Assembly (NCBI RefSeq): GCF_902364365.1 | Contig: NZ_CABJDN010000003.1 | Location: 248,001-312,000, forward strand | Length of the DNA stretch: 64,000 nt | Source of the DNA: Bacteroides intestinalis | GTDB taxonomy: Bacteria; Bacteroidota; Bacteroidia; Bacteroidales; Bacteroidaceae | Direction of reading: 5' to 3' | Shown: one piece after another, positions 1 to 7,209 of the stretch | Layout of the letters: each line of letters opens with the position of its first letter | Numbering within the stretch: the stretch's first letter is position 1 | Made by a program: the position numbers and the translations under genes | The notes under the pieces: generated by a model | The model's database searches: none | What the model was told of the DNA's origin: nothing | The model's input: the letters and a program-made list of their open reading frames with translations, nothing else

Positions 1-528
1 CATCACATAGTATAAATCAATATAACTATATTGTTGTGGTGCAAGCAACAAACACTCCATAAATGCTTGTTCAGGTGTCGATATTAGTAAGCTTAATTCA
101 TCTTTTTGAATAGTAGTTACTTGTGGAATCAGAAAGGTTTCGGTAGTGAATGTTTTGATTGTTCTGTCAAAAGTATCACTTCTCATCCATTCAGGAATGC
201 TTTGCTTTGTGTGTCCCACCATAAGTAAAGGTTTACCCATGGGTACATAGTGATTAAAACCAAACAATTCTAAGGCTGAGTGTGCTGCTATGCGAAATTC
301 TTTTCCTAATTGTTGATTATAACATTGTAATGCAGCATATGCCGATAAAACATCTCCAGTACGAAACATAACCCCTTTTGCCAATGTACTGAGCCACCCC
401 GATTGTCGATACTTGCTAACTAGCTGATCTGAGTAGCCATTCTTTTTTAACCATTCGGAAAAGAACAATCCGTTCCTTGTTCCTAATAGAAGCAATTGGT
501 TTATTTTATTTTGAGATACTAAACTCAT
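1..528 (-). CDS. AbiEi-type antitoxin / transcriptional regulator, C-terminus beyond window
   Basis: An open frame of 176 codons starts at ATG 528 and runs off the left edge. The N-terminus (residues 1-50) looks like the winged-helix domain of AbiEi antitoxins: an asparagine/isoleucine-rich helix, then a Trp-Leu plus NGYS segment, then SGWLSTLAKGVMFRTGD, the usual turn and wing. The following part (AAHSALELFGFNHYVP) fits the AbiEi_3 domain. In type IV toxin-antitoxin pairs this protein represses its own operon and neutralises an AbiEii nucleotidyltransferase toxin, whose gene would lie just left of the window. The partner is not visible, so the pairing is inferred. A good promoter lies directly upstream. 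Confidence 0.72.
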   Translation of the reverse strand, partial: MSLVSQNKINQLLLLGTRNGLFFSEWLKKNGYSDQLVSKYRQSGWLSTLAKGVMFRTGDVLSAYAALQCYNQQLGKEFRIAAHSALELFGFNHYVPMGKPLLMVGHTKQSIPEWMRSDTFDRTIKTFTTETFLIPQVTTIQKDELSLLISTPEQAFMECLLLAPQQYSYIDLYYVM

Positions 529-557
529 AGTTTATTATTTCTATTCTAATTCAACTA

Positions 558-588
558 CAAAGATAAATCTTTCTCGGTAAATAACAAA
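558..588 (-). promoter_or_regulatory. Bacteroides-type promoter of the AbiEi gene
   Basis: Read on the minus strand, TTTG (588-585) is followed after 19 nt by TATCTTTG (565-558). This matches the Bacteroides consensus TTTG-N19/20-TAnnTTTG. It lies about 30 nt upstream of the ATG at 528. Confidence 0.65.
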
Positions 589-721
589 TATAATGGTTTA
601 ATATAACTCTACAATCTGCACTAATGGTATAGAATTAGATGACAAAACAACTACAGTTTTCGATTTATAAAGGGTATCTCATAGTACCAATGCCTTGAAT
701 GAAAGTAACAACTCTCTCTCA

Positions 722-1750
722 TTATCCCCCTCTCAACTCCCAATGCCCCGATTTGTTAGAGCCAACACGTTTGATCAGCCCCTTCTCCTTTAATGCTGCC
801 ATAATCCGTTCCCCCTGTCGTAAGGAAACCGAAAGCGATTCTGCAATCTCTTTTGCAGTGATTCGGTTATTTATCTGGATAAGCTCCAATACACGTTGTT
901 CGTTTATACCGACATTTATACCGACATTTATACCGACATCGATACGAGGTTCTAAACCTTCATCCTCTATGGATGCCTGATAATTACGAATCGTCTGCTC
1001 TAAATTGCGGATATGTTCATCGAACATAAAGTTGTGAAATGGTTCTATATCATCGTTTTCACGAGTAGCTATAAGAGATTCAATATATTCCGCTTTATGG
1101 TCTTTGTTAATATTGGTAGGAATGATTCCAAACTCAAACTGCAACTGATTCATCAGCAAACGAGACATCCTGCCATTGCCATCAGCCCACGGATGAATTG
1201 TTACTAAATGGAAGTGAGCGTCGAAACTCAACTTATAGCATTCAATAACATTCGTTTTTGAAAGAGCCTTTCGTCGCTGATTTATACTTTCGCAAAGTTC
1301 TGCCAACTTTGTAGGTACCTTTGAGTAATTCATATAAGAGCGTCCTCCAGTTCCGGCTGTGACGTTCAGTAATCGTAAATCTCCATTCGCTGACGAAAAT
1401 TCACCTAATGCGGTTTGATATATTGTTCCAGTATTCTTCAGAACGATAGAAGATAGTTTCTTAAGCATATCAACAGAAATATCACTATGGCTCTTTGCAA
1501 AAGCAATAGATTGTTCGTATGCTGCTTTCAGGTCTAAGTTCATTAGTTGCTCAGTCATAGAACGACCTTTCGCACTGATGCCCTCATCAAACAAAAGTTG
1601 ATTCTCAATTTCAGTGACAGTAGAACCTTCAATAGCTGTTGAATGGGTAATAAGAGAATACAGATAGAATTTATCATAATCTATCTGTTTGTCAATACCC
1701 AGTTCCTTAAACTGGGCTAACAAGGATAATATCTTCTGTTCTCTTGTCAT
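722..1750 (-). CDS. Fic family protein (predicted AMPylase) with C-terminal winged helix
   Basis: The Fic core motif HPWADGNGRMSR is present, matching HxFx(D/E)GNGRxxR with Trp in place of Phe. Fic enzymes transfer AMP or a related group from a nucleotide to hydroxyl side chains. The segment STAIEGS near residue 36 fits the (S/T)xxxE(G/N) inhibitory helix, here N-terminal (class II), so the enzyme is probably auto-inhibited. Residues from about 285 on form a winged-helix DNA-binding domain (ITAKEIAESLSVSLRQGERIM). The linker between them holds a threefold VGIN repeat encoded by 12-bp repeats. I chose ATG 1750 (MTREQK) because the longer reading to 1819 lies in the promoter and terminator region. 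It may act with the neighbouring AbiE gene in stress or defence, but that is only inferred from position. Confidence 0.85.
   Translation of the reverse strand: MTREQKILSLLAQFKELGIDKQIDYDKFYLYSLITHSTAIEGSTVTEIENQLLFDEGISAKGRSMTEQLMNLDLKAAYEQSIAFAKSHSDISVDMLKKLSSIVLKNTGTIYQTALGEFSSANGDLRLLNVTAGTGGRSYMNYSKVPTKLAELCESINQRRKALSKTNVIECYKLSFDAHFHLVTIHPWADGNGRMSRLLMNQLQFEFGIIPTNINKDHKAEYIESLIATRENDDIEPFHNFMFDEHIRNLEQTIRNYQASIEDEGLEPRIDVGINVGINVGINEQRVLELIQINNRITAKEIAESLSVSLRQGERIMAALKEKGLIKRVGSNKSGHWELRGG
903..938. repeat. Three perfect 12-bp tandem repeats inside the Fic gene
   Basis: The unit tttataccgaca occurs three times without mismatch. It is in frame with the minus-strand Fic gene and encodes VGIN repeats in the linker before the winged helix. 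Copy change by slippage would keep the frame and alter linker length by four residues per unit. Confidence 0.9.
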
Positions 1751-1807
1751 AAAAATGTTTTTTAATGCTGCCTTTATATGACCATAAAGGTATGCAATGT
1801 TTTTTTG

Positions 1808-1815
1808 CAAAGTTA
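1808..1815 (-). promoter_or_regulatory. Probable -7 box for the Fic gene
   Basis: The minus strand reads TAACTTTG, a perfect Bacteroides -7 element, about 58 nt before the ATG at 1750. No clear TTTG is present at -33, where the preceding terminator hairpin lies instead. Confidence 0.4.
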
Positions 1816-1841
1816 GCAAAAAGGCGGATTACTCCGCCTTT
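1814..1841 (-). terminator. Rho-independent terminator of the MFS/alcohol dehydrogenase/phosphatase operon
   Basis: The arms aaaggcgga (1820-1828) and tccgccttt (1833-1841) pair perfectly around a 4-nt loop. On the minus strand the stem is followed by T residues. It is the last element of the minus-strand transcript that ends with the MFS gene and overlaps the promoter of the Fic gene. Confidence 0.7.
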
Positions 1842-1847
1842 TCTCCC

Positions 1848-2007
1848 TTATTCTTCCGGCAACTCTCCCGCCCGTGTCCATTTTACATACGATACCTGAT
1901 CTGCTTAATCAAACTTTTTTTTTATCGACACAAACCAACAGTTCTTCAATGAGAGCATACTCACGAGCACTGGCTATTTTCAGTGCATTGCGCAATTTTT
2001 CAATCAC
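1848..2007 (-). pseudogene. Degraded gene remnant or micro-ORF coupled to the MFS gene
   Basis: A GTG at 2007 overlaps the TGA of the MFS gene (GTGA) and opens a 32-residue frame ending at 1909 (VIEKLRNALKIASAREYALI...). It breaks at a run of nine A residues (1915-1923, minus strand). In another frame the next stretch reads ADQVSYVKWTRAGELPEE and then stops at 1848, which also looks like real protein. The two halves look like pieces of one small gene broken by indels in the homopolymer plus a stop. I do not recognise the family. Alternatively the 32-residue peptide is a real micro-protein translated by coupling. Confidence 0.35.
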
Positions 2008-3323
2008 CGTCTTCTCTCTCTTACATAAGAACGATGTCCATAAATTATAATCACCACAAAACAAATAAAAGGAAGTACAAATGAAACATTCACAGCAGGC
2101 ATGCCGAACAAGGTTTGCATATCAATAATACTCGCCTGAAGCGGTGGCAACACCGAACCGCCCAGAATCGCCATTATCAAGCCCGCAGCACCGAACTTTG
2201 CGTCATCACCCAATCCTTGTAAAGCTATTCCGTAAATCGTAGGGAACATTAATGACATACAGGCAGATACACCCACCAGACAATACATTCCTCCGATATC
2301 CTGAATAAAAATAACTCCAATTGTAAATCCACAAGCTGCAATAGCCAGAACCTTCAACAGTAGCCCCGGACTGAGATAGCGCAAGATAAAAGTACATATA
2401 AACCTACTTGCACAAAAGATGATCATCGCCACAATGTTATACTCCTGCGACAACACTTCCGATGCCTTTTCTCCCATCCCCTGAGACATGAATAAACGTG
2501 TGCCATATTGTATGACAAACGTCCAGCACATAATCTGGGCACCGACATAAAAGAATTGCGCAATCACTCCTTCCCTATAATAACTGATAGAAAAGATACG
2601 TTTCAATGTCGGGAAGAAGTTGATGTCGTGAGACTGGTCGGCATTCTTCGGCATTTTCACCATGCGAATCAGTATCAACATTACCAGAATCACAATGCCG
2701 ATAATCAGATAGGGAGCAATCAATACACTTAAATCTGAATCACGAACCGCTTCGAATTCAGTAGCAGAAAGCCGGCTGCGTTCCATCGTATCCATCGGAC
2801 TCAAACGATTCTGTATAAAATTCATCGCCACATACATTCCCAACAACGATCCCATCGGATTGAACGACTGAGCCAGATTCAAACGACGGGTAGCCGTTTC
2901 CTCCGTCCCCATCGAGAGGATATAAGGATTACTGCTGGTTTCAAGAAACGAGAGCCCGCACGTCAGGATGAAGTAGGCTATCAGAAATGGATAATAGCTT
3001 CCTGAAAGCATGGCCGGAAAAAACAGAAATGCACCGAAAGCATACATACCCAGTCCTAAAAGTATTCCCGCCTTATAAGAAAATTTGCGTATGAACATGG
3101 CTGACGGAAAAGCCATGGCAAAATAGCCGCCATAGAAAGCAACCTGTACCAAAGCGCCGTCCGTAACGCTCATACGAAATATTTTGGAGAAAGCTTTCAC
3201 CATCGGATTAGTAATATCGTTGGCGAATCCCCACAAGGCAAAACAACTCGTGATTAATATAAACGGAATCAGATAGCTCACACCATCCTTACTTATTATT
3301 GAAGTCTTCTTTGTGTTATTCAT
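2004..3323 (-). CDS. Sugar-type MFS transporter (FucP-like symporter)
   Basis: A 439-residue protein with about 12 predicted membrane segments. The order and motifs (FALWGFANDITNPMVKAF near residue 30, ETSSNPYILSMG near 130, SLMFPTIYGIALQGLG in the C-terminal half) are those of the FucP subfamily of proton-coupled sugar symporters. Members take up L-fucose, galactose, glucose or amino sugars. The substrate here cannot be read from sequence. It lies 30 nt after the alcohol dehydrogenase gene and ends the operon that begins with the phosphatase gene at 5812. Its role is probably to bring the released product across the inner membrane. Confidence 0.88.
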   Translation of the reverse strand: MNNTKKTSIISKDGVSYLIPFILITSCFALWGFANDITNPMVKAFSKIFRMSVTDGALVQVAFYGGYFAMAFPSAMFIRKFSYKAGILLGLGMYAFGAFLFFPAMLSGSYYPFLIAYFILTCGLSFLETSSNPYILSMGTEETATRRLNLAQSFNPMGSLLGMYVAMNFIQNRLSPMDTMERSRLSATEFEAVRDSDLSVLIAPYLIIGIVILVMLILIRMVKMPKNADQSHDINFFPTLKRIFSISYYREGVIAQFFYVGAQIMCWTFVIQYGTRLFMSQGMGEKASEVLSQEYNIVAMIIFCASRFICTFILRYLSPGLLLKVLAIAACGFTIGVIFIQDIGGMYCLVGVSACMSLMFPTIYGIALQGLGDDAKFGAAGLIMAILGGSVLPPLQASIIDMQTLFGMPAVNVSFVLPFICFVVIIIYGHRSYVRERRR

Positions 3324-3352
3324 AAGACAAAAGGGTTCTTACTCACAGTTTA

Positions 3353-4507
3353 TTACAATACTTTTCTGTATAGTTCAAGAATGATCTCCTTAGAAACTTC
3401 ACGCGGATTGCCCGGTGTACATACATCTGCAAAGGCTGCTTCTGATAGACGTTCCAAATCTTCTTCCTCAATTCCCAACTCAGATAAATGTTGCGGAATA
3501 CCTACACGTATGGCAAGCGATTTTACAGCTTCCACAGCTGCATGTGCCGCTTCTTCCCGACTCATACCGGAAGTATATACATTCATAGCTTTGGCAATAT
3601 CCACGTATTTATCGAGTGCAGCAGGTGCATTGAACTCCATGATAACAGGCAGCAGCAAAGCATTAGCCACCCCGTGAGGAATATCAAAGATAGCTCCCAG
3701 CGGATGAGCCATTCCGTGCACCACTCCCAAACCGACATTAGAGAATGCCATTCCGGCAATGTACTGTGCCACAGCCATACCATTGCGTGCCTCGGCATTG
3801 GTAGGTTCGTTGACTGCTGTTTCCAGATAACGAGCTATCATTTCAATGGCCTTGATCTCGAACATATCGCTCATTTCCCAAGCTCCTTTGGTAATCAGCC
3901 CTTCGATGGCATGTGTCAAAGCATCCAATCCGGTGGAAGCGGTCAGGCTTTTAGGCAAGGTGTACATCAACTCTGCATCCACAATAGCTATAGCCGGAAT
4001 ATCATTTGGATCGACGCATACCATTTTCTTTTCGTTTGCCTCATCCGTAATCACATAGTTGATTGTTACTTCGGCGGCAGTTCCGGCAGTGGTAGGCAGG
4101 GCAATGATAGGAACGGATTTCTTTTTCGTATCTGCCACACCTTCCAACGAAACGACATCGCTGAATTCCGGATTGTTGGAAATAATTCCGACAGCTTTTG
4201 CACTGTCTATTGAAGAACCGCCACCGATGGCCAGGATAAAGTCCGCTCCCGACTCAGCAAAGGCTTTCACGCCTGTTTTTACATTGAACACTGTAGGGTT
4301 CTGTTTGATCTCACTGAATATCTCGTAAGGTATTCCGGCAGATTTAAGCACACTCAGCACTTTATCCGCCACTCCATACTTGATAAGATCTTTATCTGTC
4401 ACCACAAAAGCCTTGTGCAATCCCAAACGGGCAATTTCTTTTGGAAGCACTTCACGCGCTCCAGGTCCGAAGTATGATACTTCGTTCAATATAAACCGAT
4501 TAATCAT
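3353..4507 (-). CDS. Iron-containing alcohol dehydrogenase, lactaldehyde reductase (FucO) type
   Basis: A 384-residue group III alcohol dehydrogenase, close in length to E. coli FucO. The nucleotide-binding GGGSSIDSAKA motif and the iron-ligand pattern (D in STGLDALTHAIEG, H in VHGMAHPLGAIFDIPHG) are intact. Such enzymes interconvert lactaldehyde and 1,2-propanediol, or related aldehydes and alcohols, with NAD(H). I chose ATG 4507 (MINRFILNE) because the only upstream in-frame start is a TTG at 4516. It sits between a phosphatase and an MFS permease. That context, without fucI or fucK, suggests work on an alcohol or aldehyde released from the imported substrate rather than a classical fucose pathway. 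Confidence 0.85.
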   Translation of the reverse strand: MINRFILNEVSYFGPGAREVLPKEIARLGLHKAFVVTDKDLIKYGVADKVLSVLKSAGIPYEIFSEIKQNPTVFNVKTGVKAFAESGADFILAIGGGSSIDSAKAVGIISNNPEFSDVVSLEGVADTKKKSVPIIALPTTAGTAAEVTINYVITDEANEKKMVCVDPNDIPAIAIVDAELMYTLPKSLTASTGLDALTHAIEGLITKGAWEMSDMFEIKAIEMIARYLETAVNEPTNAEARNGMAVAQYIAGMAFSNVGLGVVHGMAHPLGAIFDIPHGVANALLLPVIMEFNAPAALDKYVDIAKAMNVYTSGMSREEAAHAAVEAVKSLAIRVGIPQHLSELGIEEEDLERLSEAAFADVCTPGNPREVSKEIILELYRKVL

Positions 4508-4540
4508 GATTTTCAATATTATATTATTACCTATAAAAAA

Positions 4541-5812
4541 CTATTTCCTGAAAGCTGCCAATTTATTCCTATAGTATGTTTCCACATCTTTCCAATGATA
4601 GTAAGGAACAAGTGTACTCTCTACCGGAAGTTTCATTTCCTGTTCATTCAGCAGTACTTTCACCAGAACATCATCGCTCCCTTTTTTACGATAAAACACG
4701 AACTGGATGTTGCAAGCCATCGGGAAAATCTTGTAATTGCGCCAGACCTCGGCAAGACTATTCAAATCGGTAGTCTGATAAGCGCAATCGCCCAACTCCA
4801 ACAGACATGCGAGAGGAAGTACACAAGATTCATGACCGAATCGCAATGTAACGCTGTTCTCTTTTTTAACGATACAGGTAGCCGCAGTATTCAGAATGTT
4901 CTCCAACAGATTGGCTTCCAGATAGGGCATTTTCCCTTTTGTCAACGGAGACGGACCGTAATCGATATACCAATTTGCGTTATTCAGCAACCACATGTCG
5001 TAACACTCCTCTTTTGTAAAAAGAGAATAGAGTTCGATATCCGTATCGTGATTTTGCATAATGACTGCAAGTTCAAATAAGTAGCTCATCAGTTTATCTG
5101 CATTTACTTTCCACTTTACATAATCTTCATTAGTGAAAAGAGATTTCATCAACCGTTCAGGATGAAGATGTTCCTTTCGGAAAGCCTGTTTGGCAGCAAG
5201 CACTTCATCTGTTTTACGTTGTTTTCTGAAATAATCGTCCTCATTATTCATATAATACATATCATGATAGCTGGCGTCATTCTTAATCTGCAATTTAGGG
5301 TTCATAGATTGCAGTTGCAAACACTCGGCCATCATAGAAAGGATGCAACGAATAACAACGGTGGAGCGTGCATCCACTGCTACCGCCCCTTGAAATACTT
5401 CCGGGAAGCTTTCATACATTCGTTTTGCAATTCCCCGGTGCTGGCGTGCTCCCAACGGTGTCAAATCTCCATAGCGGTCTTCTGCCAGTCGGGCAAGGCT
5501 GTCTACCATACAGAGCGTCTTCTTTCCCAATTCGGTAAGTACTCCGTCTTTATCGGCTTCGCGCAATACTTCCAACGGCTTCTTATAGTCATCCGGATTA
5601 ACCCGATAACGAGATCCATGACGAGCATAATGACTCAAATAAAATGGCTTATATCCTTTAGGGGGAACAGTCATTATGAAATGCGGTTCGGGATAGGCAC
5701 AATGGTTAGCTGCCGAACGATGAATATCTTCAAATATTTCCTCTTTGGCTGTCTGGGCACTCATCCCCAGCAACAGGCAACAAAAGAGGGCTAACAAGAT
5801 AAAACGTTTCAT
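4541..5812 (-). CDS. Secreted histidine acid phosphatase, MINPP/phytase type
   Basis: A 423-residue protein with a signal peptide (cleavage near MSAQ, residue 20). The N-terminal catalytic motif is YARHGSRY (residues 62-69), matching RHGxR of histidine acid phosphatases, and GHES in the C-terminal third supplies the proton-donor H-E pair. Length and layout resemble the Bacteroides MINPP phytases, which remove phosphate from inositol polyphosphates in the periplasm or in outer-membrane vesicles. The true substrate is unknown. It is the first gene after a hairpin terminator and is followed 33 nt later by the alcohol dehydrogenase. The context with a glycerophosphodiesterase upstream suggests stepwise dephosphorylation of an imported phospho-compound. 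Confidence 0.85.
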   Translation of the reverse strand: MKRFILLALFCCLLLGMSAQTAKEEIFEDIHRSAANHCAYPEPHFIMTVPPKGYKPFYLSHYARHGSRYRVNPDDYKKPLEVLREADKDGVLTELGKKTLCMVDSLARLAEDRYGDLTPLGARQHRGIAKRMYESFPEVFQGAVAVDARSTVVIRCILSMMAECLQLQSMNPKLQIKNDASYHDMYYMNNEDDYFRKQRKTDEVLAAKQAFRKEHLHPERLMKSLFTNEDYVKWKVNADKLMSYLFELAVIMQNHDTDIELYSLFTKEECYDMWLLNNANWYIDYGPSPLTKGKMPYLEANLLENILNTAATCIVKKENSVTLRFGHESCVLPLACLLELGDCAYQTTDLNSLAEVWRNYKIFPMACNIQFVFYRKKGSDDVLVKVLLNEQEMKLPVESTLVPYYHWKDVETYYRNKLAAFRK

Positions 5813-5828
5813 AGTAATTTCAATGATT

Positions 5829-5875
5829 AAAAAAACAAGCCCAAGCCTACGGGTATGAATGTTGTAAACTTGGGC
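5829..5875 (-). terminator. Hairpin terminator or attenuator between the MBL-fold and phosphatase genes
   Basis: The arms gcccaag (5839-5845) and cttgggc (5869-5875) pair, and on the minus strand the stem is followed within three bases by seven T residues (5835-5829). It splits the 2-15.6 kb minus-strand gene row into an upstream SusCD part and a downstream phosphatase/permease part, possibly as a partial terminator. Confidence 0.6.
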
Positions 5876-5894
5876 AAGTTTTTAGATATTAAAT

Positions 5895-7163
5895 TTATTC
5901 ACTAACGTAAGGACCAAACTTTTTAACTATAGTCAGATTGGACTTTCTGGCATCCAGAACAAATACATCATATTTTCCGTCAGGATATACTCTTATCACA
6001 ATGTGACCTTCTTTCGCTTTAATACCACGAGAGAACCAGGGACCAATGCCGATGCCTGTTTCATCATGATAATAGGTCATAAAGATATCTCTATTTTGAG
6101 TACCTACATTTTTGGATAATAATCTCTGACCTACCTCCGGTCCCGGATGGTCAGGACTCCATGATTGGGCAACCACCACTTTAGGATCAAGTACATCTAA
6201 AAAGTTTTTGTTGGTAGCATCACGATTACTATGATGATTAAGCGACATGGCAGATATCTTCCCCACCAACGGAGCCATCGGAGTTTCAATATCATACCAT
6301 TCCGCATGATCCTGATCTACCAAACCGGAATTATCCCCCCCTGCATAATATTTGAATTTACCGTAAGTAACAACAAGGGCTGTCGACATCTGATTATCAT
6401 TAAATTTTCCATTGTTTGCCAACAGTTCCTCTTTGGTAAACAAAGGAGTCGTATTTTTCCCCTTTCCGGTCCACAGAAGATTGTTTGACTTAATATTTCT
6501 TATTTCAAAACCGGGATAAGATTTTGGATCTTTTTTCAATACAAACTGTTTATTCGATCCAATATCAAATTTCTCAATCTTCATCCCATTGTTGTTTTTC
6601 TGGAATTCCAGAAACTTCAAAAGATTCTGGAAAGTAGCAGGTTCCACTCCCCCATTGCCTGATTTGTTGGTTCGCAGGTCAACCGGAAAACTATAATCAG
6701 GATAATCTCTGTCTACATAGGTTTTGATAGGAATTACATCACCTACTTCGGTCAAACCGGTAAGACGATAACCATTTTCGGAAGTGCCGGAAACACTGCG
6801 TACACTACCGTAATGATCGGAATGGAAATGAGTAAGCAGAAAATAATCAATTGACAGCTTATCTCTTCCCAACACATTAGTCAAATAGTTTATTATAGAC
6901 GATCCTGCCGTATAACTACTATTTGGAAATACCTGTGGTGCAAACATGGGCGCATACTTTGCATCAAACGCTTCGTTATCAAAATCTCCGGCATCAATCA
7001 TCATATTTGTTCCATCCGGCAGAATGAGGAAAGCACAACTTCCCCGTCCGGTATTGATGTGATGAATATCCAGATAACCTTTTTCCCACTTAGGAAGCTG
7101 ATCTTGTGCCACCACGAAAGCAGCACAGAAAATTGCAAATAGAAATAAAATACTTTTTCTCAT
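5895..7163 (-). CDS. Secreted metallo-beta-lactamase-fold hydrolase (ComEC/Rec2-like MBL)
   Basis: A 422-residue protein with a signal peptide ending near AAFVVAQ. The metal-binding motif is LTHFHSDHYGS (HxHxDH), with later candidate ligands in the GGDNSG and SLNHHSN segments. The stand-alone MBL domain with GRGSCAFLILPDG and MIDAGD resembles the periplasmic part of ComEC/Rec2 proteins and other phosphodiesterase-like MBL enzymes. The substrate is unknown; members hydrolyse phosphodiesters, esters or lactams. It follows the lectin-like gene by 46 nt. Together with a glycerophosphodiesterase and an acid phosphatase in the same row, a phosphodiesterase role is the simplest guess. Confidence 0.8.
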   Translation of the reverse strand: MRKSILFLFAIFCAAFVVAQDQLPKWEKGYLDIHHINTGRGSCAFLILPDGTNMMIDAGDFDNEAFDAKYAPMFAPQVFPNSSYTAGSSIINYLTNVLGRDKLSIDYFLLTHFHSDHYGSVRSVSGTSENGYRLTGLTEVGDVIPIKTYVDRDYPDYSFPVDLRTNKSGNGGVEPATFQNLLKFLEFQKNNNGMKIEKFDIGSNKQFVLKKDPKSYPGFEIRNIKSNNLLWTGKGKNTTPLFTKEELLANNGKFNDNQMSTALVVTYGKFKYYAGGDNSGLVDQDHAEWYDIETPMAPLVGKISAMSLNHHSNRDATNKNFLDVLDPKVVVAQSWSPDHPGPEVGQRLLSKNVGTQNRDIFMTYYHDETGIGIGPWFSRGIKAKEGHIVIRVYPDGKYDVFVLDARKSNLTIVKKFGPYVSE

Positions 7164-7209
7164 AATCTATTACTTTAATTATTTATTAAAATTAATTCTT
7201 AAGCATTAT

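Noticed and set aside
3488..4213. 241-residue plus-strand frame
   Set aside because: It is the antisense shadow of the alcohol dehydrogenase gene; the His- and Cys-rich composition is a typical by-product.
3353..4507. A complete L-fucose pathway from the FucO- and FucP-like genes
   Set aside because: No fucose isomerase, kinase or aldolase is present; the neighbours are phosphoesterases.
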